NCBI RefSeq assembly: GCF_000716435.1
Contig: NZ_JNWO01000046.1
Coordinates: 1-38,287, forward strand
Direction: 5' to 3'
DNA length: 38,287 bases
From: Streptomyces xylophagus
GTDB lineage: Bacteria > Actinomycetota > Actinomycetes > Streptomycetales > Streptomycetaceae
Every line of letters starts with the position of its first letter. Position 1 is the stretch's first letter. Below the pieces are notes generated by a model. That model was given only the letters and a program-made list of their open reading frames with translations, was not told the DNA's origin and did not search any database. Positions 1 through 8,261 of this stretch are shown in pieces. The position numbers and the translations under genes are program-made.

Positions 1-216
1 CTCGGCGAGGTCCCAGAGAAGGCCGCGGGCTTCACTCCGCACGTCTCCGTGGCCTACAGCGCGGGAGACGGTCCGGCTGAGCCCATCACGGAGGCCCTCT
101 CCCATCTCAACCTCCCGCCAGCACATGCTCACATCTCCACTGCGGAACTCATCGTCATCCACCGGGACAACCAGATGTACGAGTGGGAGACCTTCGCGAA
201 AGTGCCGCTCGGCTGA
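1..216 (+). CDS. 2'-5' RNA ligase family protein, C-terminal part
   Basis: The frame is open from base 1 to a TGA at 214-216 (71 residues visible), so the 5' end lies outside the window. The stretch HVSVAYS near residues 14-20 looks like the second HxS/Tx motif of the 2H phosphoesterase / 2'-5' RNA ligase superfamily, followed by the usual terminal beta strands (AELIVIHRDN, YEWETFAKVPL). Members act on cyclic or 2',5'-linked nucleotide phosphates. The substrate here cannot be told. A strong hairpin lies just downstream. The family call rests on one motif and the strand pattern. Confidence 0.6.
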   Translation, partial: LGEVPEKAAGFTPHVSVAYSAGDGPAEPITEALSHLNLPPAHAHISTAELIVIHRDNQMYEWETFAKVPLG

Positions 217-230
217 CGGTCTTCTGCCAA

Positions 231-271
231 GCGGGGTCTTGCCGCCTGTGCCGTGGGCTGCAAGACCCCGC
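231..271 (+). terminator. Hairpin terminator after the 2H phosphoesterase gene
   Basis: An 11-bp perfect inverted repeat (GCGGGGTCTTG at 231-241 and CAAGACCCCGC at 261-271) with a 19-base loop starts 14 bases after the stop codon. There is no T-tract, which is common for actinobacterial terminators. Confidence 0.6.
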
Positions 272-446
272 GCCCTACATTACGGAAGATAAGGCCGGAC
301 CTCAGGCGTGGAATATGCCCGGGTGATCATGTAGCCGGCCTTCGTCCACGACCCTGGGGAACAGCTTGAGGAGCACATCGGCACTCGTGGCCAAGTGGCC
401 GGTACTGGCACGGCATGAGCATGCAGCGACCTGGTTGCAGGCGTGA

Positions 447-610
447 GAGGACCTCGGTCGTGCGCCTCGGACCTTGGACGCGTACGCACGGGGGCTAGCG
501 GAGTATGTGAGCCTATGCGAGCGAGAGGGCGTCGATCCGCTGGCTGCCGGCCGCACACACGTGGGGGTGTGCGGCCGCGAGCTGACGTCTCGGCCGCACC
601 GGCGCGGGGC
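447..610 (+). pseudogene. Tyrosine recombinase N-terminal remnant
   Basis: One frame after an in-frame stop at 444-446 encodes PRTLDAYARGLAEYVSLCER, then GVDPLAAGR and RELTSRPHRRGA. This resembles the core-binding (SAM-like) N-terminal domain of actinobacterial phage-type integrases. No start codon with a ribosome site precedes it, and the catalytic domain is absent, so the fragment is a relic. A possible piece of the same gene's end (TSAELAAVQAEF) lies at about 618-655 in another frame, which would imply an internal deletion. The bases from 272 to 446 hold nothing I recognise. Confidence 0.5.
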
Positions 611-678
611 GCGGCGGACACCTCGGCCGAACTGGCCGCCGTCCAGGCAGAGTTCTGCCGCTGCCCCAGGAGGATTCC

Positions 679-853
679 TTGATCGACCGCGTCCAGGGCT
701 ACTACTTCACCCGCGTCCCCTTCGGCAGGGACCTGGCCCCCTCGATGCTCCACCAGCACAATCCCCACCGGGAGGCCGCGGCCCGCATCGGTGGTGCATC
801 AACAACAAGGCGATCGGCGTGATCACCGGCGAGGTCGGTGCAGGCAAGACCGA
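679..853 (+). pseudogene. Remnant of a transposition-type AAA ATPase (ExeA/TnsC-like)
   Basis: After a Shine-Dalgarno AGGAGG (669-674) a TTG start reads LIDRVQGYYFTRVPFGRDLA and SMLHQHNPHREAAARI. The frame then slips by one base near 790 and continues as WCINNKAIGVITGEVGAGKT, a Walker A motif. This is the characteristic start of the small AAA ATPases that partner DDE transposases or ExeA-like proteins. Similarity stops right after the P-loop, so the gene has one frameshift and a large 3' loss. The stretch from 854 to 997 encodes nothing I recognise. Confidence 0.65.
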
Positions 854-997
854 CCAACAAGATCCACATGCGCCTGCCGTCTCACAGAGGCATGCTGAAG
901 CGCAAGATCAAGTCACGAGTGCGGATGATGTCCCCTGGGATTCGCCCGGTGCTGCGACTAACTGCCGTCAAGCCAGCGCCTTGAGCCTCAATCTCCG

Positions 998-1056
998 TGG
1001 CGTTAACGGTCTGAACTGGGCTCTGGCAGCGATCACGGGGAGCCGTCACGGTCGGT
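998..1056 (+). repeat. Left terminal inverted repeat of element alpha
   Basis: A 59-bp segment starting TGGCGTTAACGG that matches the reverse complement of 13108-13166 at 58 of 59 positions. The inner part begins GGCTCTGG, resembling the GGCTCT start usual for ISL3-family ends. Confidence 0.85.
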
Positions 1057-1486
1057 CACTGGAGCAGGATCAATTTCCGGAGTAGTTCGAATTCGGCACG
1101 CCCGTAGAGCTGCCTTTTGACTTTTTTGATGCGGTTCACGTCGCCCTCGGTTCCGCCTGAGCTCCAGCGGAGGGTGAGCCCGGCGGTGACGGCGTCGATG
1201 TCCCTGGTGAGGCCGCGGGCGAAGCCGGTCAGGCCGGGCAGGTTCGCCGCGGTGGCGTCCGCGATCCAGGCGGGCAGCAGGACGCCGGTCTGCTGGGTGA
1301 GCATGTCGCCGAAGTCGCGGACGAGTTGATGAGCCCTGGCCAGTCCCGGACAGGCGTCCAGGACCGCCTTGAGCTGCTGGTGTTCGTCCTCATCGAGGCT
1401 GGAGGGGCGGCGGGTGAGCCAGCCGGTGACCTGCCGCACGCTTGGCGGCGCCGGAGACCGGGCCTGGGCGGCAGGCCACTCCAGTC
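1056..1486 (-). pseudogene. ISL3-family transposase, C-terminal fragment (element alpha)
   Basis: The leftward frame runs from RLEWPAAQARSPAPP through VRQVTGWLTRRP to LRWSSGGTEGDVNRIKKVKR and ends LLRKLILLQ with a TGA at 1056-1058. It corresponds to the final 140 or so residues of ISL3 (DDE_Tnp_ISL3) transposases, including the region of the catalytic glutamate (GGTEGDVNRIK). The homologous region of the intact copy at 35885-37501 reads SGAVEGHNNKIK. The N-terminal part lies more than 10 kb away because an IS21 element interrupts the gene. It cannot be expressed as a whole protein. Confidence 0.85.
1479..1486. repeat. 8-bp target duplication CTCCAGTC, left copy
   Basis: CTCCAGTC directly precedes the terminal repeat of IS21-family element beta at 1487. 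The second copy is at 11942-11949. Both lie in the same codon context of the split ISL3 transposase, which proves that beta inserted there. Confidence 0.85.
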
Positions 1487-1518
1487 TGGCTGTGACGTTT
1501 GACGGCGGCCGTGGCAAA

Positions 1519-1579
1519 GTCCAGGTGTGCGGCCAGTTGAGTCCAGGCTGATGGCCACCGGAATTCCAGGTGGATGGCC
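1519..1579 (+). repeat. Subterminal repeats, left end of element beta
   Basis: Three related units of about 22 bp (starting near 1519, 1541 and 1563) with the pattern TCCAGGnnnnnnGGCC. They are inverted relative to the array at 8591-8682. Repeated end sites of this kind are known as transposase-binding sites of IS21-family elements. Confidence 0.75.
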
Positions 1580-1680
1580 GTCTGACCTGTGGTGTTCCTG
1601 ATCGCTTCCTTACCTGAAGGAGACCCCTCCGTCCGGTTTGCTGATGTTTGCGAGCAACAGCTACCGGCCGGAGAGATCCT

Positions 1681-3213
1681 GTGACGAAGTCTGACAGAGA
1701 GATCATGGAAATCCTTGAGGCGTACGACCTGACCGGGACGGTCTGGTCGGCGGCGACCTTGGCGGGGCATGACCCGAAGACGGTCAAGCGGTATGTCGAG
1801 GCCCGCAACGGCGGGCGCAATCCTCATGAGCGAGAGCCGCGGCCGAAGATGATCGATGCGTTCGGGGAGAAGGTGGAGGAGTGGGTCGAGCAGTCGAAGG
1901 CGACGATCCGCGCCGATGTGGTCCACGAAAAGCTCGTGAAAATGGGCTACCGGGGCAGCGCACGCTCGACGAGACGGGCGGTGAACGCGGCGAAAGCCGC
2001 GTGGAAGGCGGGCAAGCGCCGCACCTACCGGCCGTGGATTCGCGAGCCGGGCCGGTGGCTGCAGTTCGACTGGGGCGAGGGGCCGCGCATCGGCGGCCGG
2101 CGGACCTGGCTGTTCTGCGCATGGCTGTCCTGGTCGCGGTTTAGGGTCGTACTCCCGGTCTGGGACTGCACGTTGGGCACGCTGGTGGCCTGCCTGGACA
2201 CCACGCTCAGGCGGATCGGCGGGGCGCCGACGTATGTACTGACCGACAACGCGAAGACGGTCACCGTCGAGCACATCGCCGGGATCCCGGTGCGCCACCC
2301 GCAGATGGTCGCCGCCGGCCGGCACTACGGCTGCCAGGTCGTCAGCTGCGTGCCCTACGACCCCGAGTCGAAAGGCGGCGCGGAGGCCACGGTCCGCATC
2401 GCGAAGGCCGACCTGGTGCCCACCAGCGCGAACCTGCTGCCCGTCTACGACACCTTCGCCGAGCTCAAGGACGCCTGCCTGACCTGGTGCGATGCGGTGA
2501 ACGCGCGCCGCCACCGGGCGACCGGACAGATACCCGCCGACCGCCTGGACATCGAACGCACCACCCTGCACATCCTGCCCATCGAGCCACTCGCGCTCGC
2601 GCTGGGCGAAGAACGGCTGGTCGGCTCGGACCGCACCATCAGCTTCAACTCGGTGCGCTACTCGACCCCGCCCGGATATACCGGCGCGAGGGTGTGGTGC
2701 CGGGTCGTCGGTGAGGAACTTTCCATCACCCCCCGCACCAACTCCGGTGACCTGTCGGAGATTTGGCGCCACCAGCTGTCCACCCCGGGTGTTCCGCAGA
2801 TCATCGACGCCCACTACCCCGACCACCCCGACGGCCGCAGCGTCCACCAGCCGAGGCTGCGGCCCCGCTCGGAGGCGGAGATCGCGTTCGTGGGCATCGG
2901 CCCCGGAGCGGGACGCTGGCTCAAGGAGGCCGGACCCGCCGGCGCGGTCCGCATCCGCGCCAAGATGGCCCGCGCGGTCGAGCTGGCCACCGTCCTGGGC
3001 AACGACCACGTCGACCAGGCCCTGGGACTCGCGGCCACGGCCGGGCGCTTCGCCGACGACGACCTGCTCTCGATCCTGGGACACATCGCGGACAGCAAGC
3101 CCGCCGGCGAGGTCGTCCGCGCGGACGAGGCCCACTCCGTCCAGAACGGAACCATCGGCTGGCAGGCCCTCGGTCAACCTCCTTACGTCTCCACGGAGTT
3201 GACAGCCGACTGA
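1681..3213 (+). CDS. istA: IS21-family transposase IstA (element beta)
   Basis: A 510-residue DDE transposase. An N-terminal helix-turn-helix region (SAATLAGHDPKTVKRYVE, residues 23-40) is followed by the rve catalytic core: D130 in QFDWGEG, D189 in VLTDNAKT and E235 in SKGGAEATVR. It cuts and joins the element ends together with IstB. The GTG at 1681 is chosen because GGAGAG lies about 6 bases upstream. A longer frame to 1648 lacks a ribosome site. The gene looks intact, but its partner istB is disrupted, so the element is probably immobile on its own. Confidence 0.9.
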   Translation: MTKSDREIMEILEAYDLTGTVWSAATLAGHDPKTVKRYVEARNGGRNPHEREPRPKMIDAFGEKVEEWVEQSKATIRADVVHEKLVKMGYRGSARSTRRAVNAAKAAWKAGKRRTYRPWIREPGRWLQFDWGEGPRIGGRRTWLFCAWLSWSRFRVVLPVWDCTLGTLVACLDTTLRRIGGAPTYVLTDNAKTVTVEHIAGIPVRHPQMVAAGRHYGCQVVSCVPYDPESKGGAEATVRIAKADLVPTSANLLPVYDTFAELKDACLTWCDAVNARRHRATGQIPADRLDIERTTLHILPIEPLALALGEERLVGSDRTISFNSVRYSTPPGYTGARVWCRVVGEELSITPRTNSGDLSEIWRHQLSTPGVPQIIDAHYPDHPDGRSVHQPRLRPRSEAEIAFVGIGPGAGRWLKEAGPAGAVRIRAKMARAVELATVLGNDHVDQALGLAATAGRFADDDLLSILGHIADSKPAGEVVRADEAHSVQNGTIGWQALGQPPYVSTELTAD

Positions 3214-3219
3214 CCGCGG

Positions 3220-3510
3220 TCAGTCCCCAACGAACCACAGATACCGGTGAACGTTCCGCTGGACGACCTGGCACAACTCGCGGGCCTGCCCGACCCAGTC
3301 ACCGCCACAAGCGGCCGGGAGGCGGTCGAGCTCCGCCAGCAGTAGCGGCACCTGCCGGTGGTTGAAGACTGCGTCGCCATACGGGTCCAGGGCCCAGAGC
3401 ATCGGAAATTCCGCTGGGTCCAGATCCGCGAATGCGGTGGTCCACTCCACACCGCCCTGGGCCCGGGCCACGACGTTCCCGCGGTCGCCCCGCACCGACA
3501 TGTTGATCAT
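3220..3510 (-). CDS. Small conserved hypothetical protein, antisense between istA and istB
   Basis: A 96-residue frame (MINMSVRGDRG... to HRYLWFVGD) lies on the opposite strand exactly in the 346-bp gap between istA and istB. Its composition is that of an ordinary actinobacterial protein (LDPAEFPMLWALDPYGDAVF, then LLLAELDRLP). IS21 elements normally have istA and istB adjacent or overlapping, so this gene seems to be a passenger acquired within the element. I recognise no domain. The short hydrophobic/acidic pattern would suit an immunity-type or accessory protein, but that is speculation. Confidence 0.5.
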   Translation of the reverse strand: MINMSVRGDRGNVVARAQGGVEWTTAFADLDPAEFPMLWALDPYGDAVFNHRQVPLLLAELDRLPAACGGDWVGQARELCQVVQRNVHRYLWFVGD

Positions 3511-3559
3511 CCGCCGAACCTACCGGCACCCACCCCGGCCGACGAAGGAATTAACGACC

Positions 3560-4188
3560 ATGACGTTTCCCCAGGCCCCGGCTCTGCCCGAGGAGCTCGA
3601 CAAGCTCATGCGCCGCATGCGCCTGCCCTACATGCGCAAAGCCGCCCCCGACGTGCTGGCCACCGCCCGAGCCCAACGCTGGGACCCCGCCGAGGTGTTG
3701 CGGCTGCTGATAGCCGAGGAGGTCACCGGCCGGGACGCGGCCACCCGGCGTCTTCGCCGCCACTCGGCGAACTTCCCCACCGGCAAGACCCTGGGCTCCT
3801 GGCGGGCCGAGGACTCCACGATCCCCGAACCCACCCAGAACTCCCTGATCACACTGGAGTGGATCGGCCGCGCCGAGAATCTGGTGATCGCCGGCCCGTC
3901 GGGGACGGGCAAGAGCCACTTCACCGAGGGCCTGGCCCAGGCCGCGATCGAAAACGACCTGCGGGTGTCCTGGTTCACCCTGGAGACGCTGAGTGCCGCG
4001 ATCGGGAAGTCGAAGGTCGACGGGTCCACCGCTCGGACCGTCGCCCGGATCTGCCGCGCGGACCTCATCGTCATCGACGACATCGGACTGCTGCCCGTGG
4101 GGGAAGACGCCGCCGAGGCGTTCTACCGCATCATCGACGCCGCCTACGAACGCCGGTCCATCGCGGTGACCAGTAACATCCACCCCTC
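3560..4188 (+). pseudogene. istB: IS21-family helper ATPase IstB, N-terminal part (element beta)
   Basis: The frame starts at the ATG at 3560 (MTFPQAPALPEELDKLMRRM) and contains the AAA+ motifs of IstB: Walker A GPSGTGKS (about residues 113-120) and Walker B LIVIDDIGLLP. It runs correctly to VTSNIHPS, then enters foreign sequence. The missing end (GFDTIMPKTLAG... to GKGVVPLN) lies at 8399-8544. The gene was split by the recombinase element between them. Translation beyond 4190 would add unrelated residues to a stop near 4414. Confidence 0.85.
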
Positions 4189-4289
4189 AAAAGCGCACAT
4201 GTTCCGGCGAACCCGTGCCAGGCAGCGGCTGAACAGCACGGGTTCAAATTGGAGAGGTAGATCATCGAGCTGGACGTATCCTTCGTGCC

Positions 4290-4676
4290 GTGACGGCGAT
4301 ATACGTGCTCAACGGCACCCAGGTGAGGACGCTGGAAGACTTCTGGCGACTCATCGGCGAGGCGGTCAATGGCCCTGGAGGCTACTTCGGCAAGAACCTC
4401 GACGCCTTCGCTGACTGCCTCAGCGGCGGCTTCGGGCAGCCCGACGATGACGACTACGTTGTTGAATGGCGTGACCACCAGGCGTCTCGCGAGTATCTGG
4501 GCTATCCGGAGACGGCTCGCCAGCTGGAGATTCGCCTCTCACGGTGCCATCCCACGAACCGTCCTGCTGTCAGCGCGGATCTGGCTGCGGCGCATGCACA
4601 GCACGGGCTGACCGTCTTCGACTGGCTGATCACGATCTTCGAAGATCGTGCCCCTGGCGTCCTGCGGCTTCAGTGA
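4290..4676 (+). CDS. Barstar-family RNase inhibitor
   Basis: A 128-residue protein starting at the GTG at 4290 (VTAIYVLNGTQVRTLEDFWR). It has the barstar layout: a first beta strand, a helix ending GPGGYFGKNLDAFADCLSGG (about residues 28-47, the barnase-binding helix and loop), an acidic patch (GQPDDDDYVVEW) and a terminal part with FDWLITIFED. Barstar proteins block ribonuclease toxins of the barnase type in the cytoplasm. No barnase-like gene is beside it, so it may be an orphan immunity gene carried by the mobile element. A 20-bp perfect palindrome lies at its 3' end (4631-4650). Confidence 0.85.
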   Translation: MTAIYVLNGTQVRTLEDFWRLIGEAVNGPGGYFGKNLDAFADCLSGGFGQPDDDDYVVEWRDHQASREYLGYPETARQLEIRLSRCHPTNRPAVSADLAAAHAQHGLTVFDWLITIFEDRAPGVLRLQ

Positions 4677-4808
4677 CCATCAATGCCTGGTCTTCACCGC
4701 TCCGGCAAGCATCGCGCACCAGGAGGAGGAAACAGTTGGGGACATCGATCTGTACGCAATCGGGGAGATGAGTCCGTACGCCGACAACGAGTTCCGGCAG
4801 CGACGCGG

Positions 4809-5222
4809 ATGCTGCATGATCGAGCGGTGTTGATCGAATTGGTGAGGGTGGCAAAGTTTCCCGGAAGTGCTTGGCTGGCCGATGTCCGGACCTCGTTCGG
4901 TCACACCGCAGTCCGCTGGTGCGGGGACCGGGCCGCAGAGTCCGGCGAGTACCACGTCGAGTGGACGATCGACGAGGACATCGTCTGGGGGCAGAACGCC
5001 AAGCCGGCCGTTGGAATCGGCCCTGGGCTCCGGACTGGCGGGCACTGCGTGGTCCTGCGGGGACGGCTGAGCCTCACTGAGGACGGTGCCGCCGTTATGG
5101 ACCTGGATGGCACGAATATCCTGCTGGACCTTGCTGATCCGCTGCCCGAGGATGTCGGCGACACGTGGGTCGAGCTCTTCATCGAGCGCGAGAAGGTCAG
5201 TCTCTACCCCTACGAACTCTGA
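4809..5222 (+). CDS. Hypothetical protein, possible second immunity-type gene
   Basis: A 137-residue frame from the ATG at 4809 (MLHDRAVLIELVRVAKFPGS) to a TGA at 5220-5222. It is rich in beta strands (HVEWTIDEDIVWG, CVVLRGRLSL, WVELFIEREKVSLYPYEL) with acidic residues. I do not recognise the family. Its size, its acidity and its place directly after a barstar gene would suit an immunity protein. The start is uncertain: the frame is open further upstream, and a strong Shine-Dalgarno AGGAGGAGG at 4721-4729 has no good start codon after it, hinting at a damaged 5' end. It converges on the recombinase gene 7 bases downstream. Confidence 0.5.
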   Translation: MLHDRAVLIELVRVAKFPGSAWLADVRTSFGHTAVRWCGDRAAESGEYHVEWTIDEDIVWGQNAKPAVGIGPGLRTGGHCVVLRGRLSLTEDGAAVMDLDGTNILLDLADPLPEDVGDTWVELFIEREKVSLYPYEL

Positions 5223-5229
5223 CGAGGGA

Positions 5230-6867
5230 TCAGGTTCTGTCCGTCTCCCACTGCGACAAGCGGGTCTCGTCGACGCGATCGGACAGATAGATCAAGGTGG
5301 CTTGCGGGTCCATGCCGAAGGCCGCAGCAACGAGTTTGGGGTCCATGGTGTTCACCAAGTCGAGCAGACGGGTACTGCGGATCATCCGTGGTGGGAATCC
5401 GCAGTCGTCAAGAACGTGGGAAAGATAGGCAGTTGAGGCCGGGCTGCGCCCGGCCTTTGTTCCTTTGGTGACCATGACGTGCGGGTTCTCGGTCGGCCAG
5501 CCATCGCGGTGGCCCAGGCACCGCTGCAGCACCGTCCAAGAGGCGGGGTCCAGGGGGACGGGGTGGGGTCGTTTGCCGAGCCGGACGCTCTGGGTGTGGT
5601 GGTCCACTTCGGGGATCTGGAGCAAACGGGCCTCCGAGCTGGAGGCGCCGTGCAGTAGGGCGAGCATGCCCACCAGGGCTTCGTGGGGGTGGACGTGCCT
5701 GTCGGTCGTCCAGCGCCGGAACAGCTGACGCTGCTGGTCGAGGGTGAGGGTCTGGCCTCGGAAGCCGCGTGCCTCCTTCGCGACCAGTCCGCGGGTGGGG
5801 TCGACCAGCACCAGCTTCTGGGCCCGCGCGAAGCGGAAGAACTGCCGCAGCACGGTCAGCCGCCGTTTGCGGGCCCGGGGCAGGATGGCAAGGAAGGCTT
5901 CGACGTCGTGCACGTCGACAAGGGACCAGTCTGTCTTGTGTCGCTCGTCGATCAGGAAGATGGCCAGGTCCCGCGTGGTGGCCAGGGCTGTTTCCAGGGT
6001 GTGGTTGCTGCGGGGGCGGGTGCCGGCTCGGCGGGCCCGGTCCTGGGCTCGCATCCGAAAGACGTCGAATGCCGCGACGGCCGGTCGCAGGGGGCCGGGC
6101 ACGGCCTCGACCCGGCGGTGACGTCGGCCCGCGGCGAGTCGTTCGGCCTGGTCGGTGGGCAGGGCCAGGCCTCGGAGGGTGAAGAAGTCCTCGAGGGCAC
6201 GGGCGAAGGAGCCCATCGACCGTCCGGGCCTGCGGGACCGCTCCAGCAGGGCCCGTGGCGAGTTGGAGTGCTCGTCTTCCAGGAGCCGTCCCAGGTCGGT
6301 GACAAAGCCGCAGGCCCTGGCGACGCAGTGGCCAGCAGCGACCTGGGCGACAAAATCGGCAAGCCAGTCGGGCGGGTCAGCGAGCCGTTCCCGAAGGTGT
6401 TCACCACGGATGAAGGGACGGCCGGGGTGCTTTTGCCAGCAGGCCGAGCACAGCCCCAGCCCGGAATGCCGCCGCAGCTGCCCGCATTCGCGGCAGCTCC
6501 TCGGCGGGTGCTTCTCCGGCCGCGGCCGTGAACAGTGACCGCACCAGCCGGTCTTCTCGCGCAGATAGCCCAGCTTTCCGCAGTTCGGGCAGGCCCGCTG
6601 ACCAGCCAGCTGGCCGGCCTTTCGCCGGCAGTCCCGGCATAGCTGGTTCTTCCGTGACCGGACCGGATGGCCGCATTCCTTGCAGACGCGTGAACAGGTG
6701 ATGCACCGGCCGGTGTCGTCCTGCAGCACGCGGTCGAGACCGCAGGAGGGGCAGGGGGCCTTGGCGGCTTCCTCCTCCATGCGGCGCCAGCACAGGCAGC
6801 AGTGCTGACGGTCGAGATATCCGACCGGTCCGCCGCAAGTGACGCAGTCCCGTTGCTTCTTGCCCAT
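5230..6867 (-). CDS. Zinc-finger tyrosine recombinase-like protein with altered active site
   Basis: A 545-residue protein, third gene of the leftward recombinase operon. Residues 1-150 hold a series of CxxC zinc ribbons (CVTCGG, CPSCGL, CKECG, CPNCG, CRECG). The middle resembles a core-binding domain (about 280-370). The C-terminal part keeps the fold of a phage integrase but not all catalytic residues. The box for the first arginine reads HGASSSE (406-412) without Arg, the HxxR box reads RMIRSTR (494-500) and the usual GH box reads FGM (518-520), while a tyrosine remains at 527. It may serve as a DNA-binding or structural partner of the active recombinase rather than as a catalyst. Confidence 0.75.
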   Translation of the reverse strand: MGKKQRDCVTCGGPVGYLDRQHCCLCWRRMEEEAAKAPCPSCGLDRVLQDDTGRCITCSRVCKECGHPVRSRKNQLCRDCRRKAGQLAGQRACPNCGKLGYLREKTGWCGHCSRPRPEKHPPRSCRECGQLRRHSGLGLCSACWQKHPGRPFIRGEHLRERLADPPDWLADFVAQVAAGHCVARACGFVTDLGRLLEDEHSNSPRALLERSRRPGRSMGSFARALEDFFTLRGLALPTDQAERLAAGRRHRRVEAVPGPLRPAVAAFDVFRMRAQDRARRAGTRPRSNHTLETALATTRDLAIFLIDERHKTDWSLVDVHDVEAFLAILPRARKRRLTVLRQFFRFARAQKLVLVDPTRGLVAKEARGFRGQTLTLDQQRQLFRRWTTDRHVHPHEALVGMLALLHGASSSEARLLQIPEVDHHTQSVRLGKRPHPVPLDPASWTVLQRCLGHRDGWPTENPHVMVTKGTKAGRSPASTAYLSHVLDDCGFPPRMIRSTRLLDLVNTMDPKLVAAAFGMDPQATLIYLSDRVDETRLSQWETDRT

Positions 6868-6879
6868 CGCCGCCCGCCG

Positions 6880-7194
6880 TCACAAGGGCGGCATCGACCG
6901 GCCCCGGGCCGAGACGGCCTGCGGCAGGTCGGCGACCGGGCGAGGAGGTGCGATCGGTCGCTCGACGGGGGTGGTGTCGACCTCGATCAGGTCGTTGGGG
7001 GTGCACTCCAGTGCGGTGCACAACGCGGCCAGTGTTGTCATCTTCACTTGCGAGGGTTCCTTGGTGAACAGGGCGGACACCGACGCCGAGGACAGCTCCA
7101 GGCCGGCCTTCTCGGCCAGTAGCCGTCGCAGTTCGGTGCCGGTCCACACCTCGCGCTGGGCGGCGGCCATCCGCAGCCGCCATTGGATCTTCAC
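6880..7194 (-). CDS. Small helix-turn-helix (XRE-like) protein of the recombinase operon
   Basis: A 104-residue protein whose GTG start overlaps the stop of the upstream recombinase (GTGA, 7191-7194), with the next gene 12 bases downstream. Residues 17-70 (WTGTELRRLLAEKAGLELSS, SALFTKEPSQVKMTTLAALC, ECTPNDLIEV) match the Cro/C1-type HTH pattern. The tail is proline-rich and ends MPPL. It probably controls the operon or assists in binding the recombination site, in the place of a TnpC-like third component. The role is inferred. Confidence 0.75.
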   Translation of the reverse strand: MKIQWRLRMAAAQREVWTGTELRRLLAEKAGLELSSASVSALFTKEPSQVKMTTLAALCTALECTPNDLIEVDTTPVERPIAPPRPVADLPQAVSARGRSMPPL

Positions 7195-8261
7195 GCTGTG
7201 GTGTCCTTTCCGCTCAGCTCGGCCAGAGTGCTGGCGACTGCACGCTGATAGGCATCCTCAATGAAGGTCGCCGACGGCCGGACGTAGCGCATGGTCGAGC
7301 TGACCGTCCAGTGACCGAGCATCTGCTGGATCGCCACCAGGTCGACGCCACGTTCGTAGTTGTGGGTCGCACAGGCTCTCCTCAGGGCATGCGGACTGAA
7401 CCTCTCGGCCGCCGGGCGGCCTTCGAGTTCCATCAGATAGCGCAGACGGTTACAGATGGTCCCGCGGTGGAGGCTGCCGCCCGACTCGTCGGCGAACAGC
7501 ACCGGTGAGTCGGGGAACTTGGGCCGCACATCCTCCAGGAACCATCGCAGCACCAGATCGAGGCCATCCAGCATGGGCACCCACCGCGGCCGCGGTCCGG
7601 AAGTATGGGCTCCCTTGCCGAAACGGACGTGGAGTTTGCCGAACGGGCCGCGGGTGAAGTGCAGGTCCGGCTTCTCCAGGAGTGATGCCTCCTCGGAGCG
7701 GAGTCCGGCGTGATACAGCGTCCGGAACATCGCATAGTCCCGGGCTGCGGGTCCGTACTTCCTCGCGGTCGCAATCCGCTGCTTCATGAAGTCGAAGAAC
7801 TCGCCCACCCGCTCCGGTGTCGGCGGCGGCAGCAGGGCGGGGGAATCGTCGCCGACGTGACGAGAGGCATTGAACTCGTCGATCGGGCAGACCAGTCGGA
7901 CGCCGAACGCGGCCTCGATCTCGGCCGCCTTGCGGGCCTGCAGGAACCGGTGGAATCCCTTGAAGATCTGCACATACTCGCGCCGCGTGGACGTCTTACG
8001 GCCCTGGACCGCCAGGTCGCCGACCACGCGGTCGATGTCCTCGGGCGTCACCTCCCACGCGGGCCGCCCCAAGGCTTTGAGGGTCCGCTCCAGCAAGCCG
8101 ACGTCGTTGTCGATGGTCACCGGGCTGAACCCGCGGGCCCGCCACGAGGCAACGAACGCGTCGACGCACGCGGTCTGGAACTGCCACGGATCCGTCGTCA
8201 CCGGCGCCTGCGGAATGGCCCCGCCCGCGATGACCTGCAGTCTCGCCTCGGCCACCGGCAC
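7191..8261 (-). CDS. Tyrosine recombinase (active type) of the recombinase element
   Basis: A 356-residue phage-type integrase, first gene of the leftward operon. The core-binding domain is at about residues 25-115, the catalytic domain at 145-340. All key residues are present: R188 in HAGLRSEE, H291 and R294 in PHALRRAC, H317 in MLGHWTV and the nucleophile Y326 in TMRYV. The GTG at 8261 is taken as start. It cuts and exchanges DNA through a 3'-phosphotyrosine link and is the likely engine that moved this element into istB. Confidence 0.85.
   Translation of the reverse strand: MPVAEARLQVIAGGAIPQAPVTTDPWQFQTACVDAFVASWRARGFSPVTIDNDVGLLERTLKALGRPAWEVTPEDIDRVVGDLAVQGRKTSTRREYVQIFKGFHRFLQARKAAEIEAAFGVRLVCPIDEFNASRHVGDDSPALLPPPTPERVGEFFDFMKQRIATARKYGPAARDYAMFRTLYHAGLRSEEASLLEKPDLHFTRGPFGKLHVRFGKGAHTSGPRPRWVPMLDGLDLVLRWFLEDVRPKFPDSPVLFADESGGSLHRGTICNRLRYLMELEGRPAAERFSPHALRRACATHNYERGVDLVAIQQMLGHWTVSSTMRYVRPSATFIEDAYQRAVASTLAELSGKDTTA

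Noticed and set aside
1390..3177. A 595-codon open frame antisense to istA
   Set aside because: It is a GC-skew shadow: no ribosome site, arginine/proline/alanine-rich nonsense, and the opposite strand encodes a complete DDE transposase.
4735..4833. A short frame after the strong AGGAGGAGG site (4721-4729)
   Set aside because: No start codon lies at the right distance in the only frame with sensible composition, and it encodes about 30 residues. Possibly a decayed gene start.
5683..6531. A 282-codon rightward frame opposite the zinc-finger recombinase
   Set aside because: It is a shadow of the real leftward gene, which has recognisable zinc ribbons and a recombinase fold.
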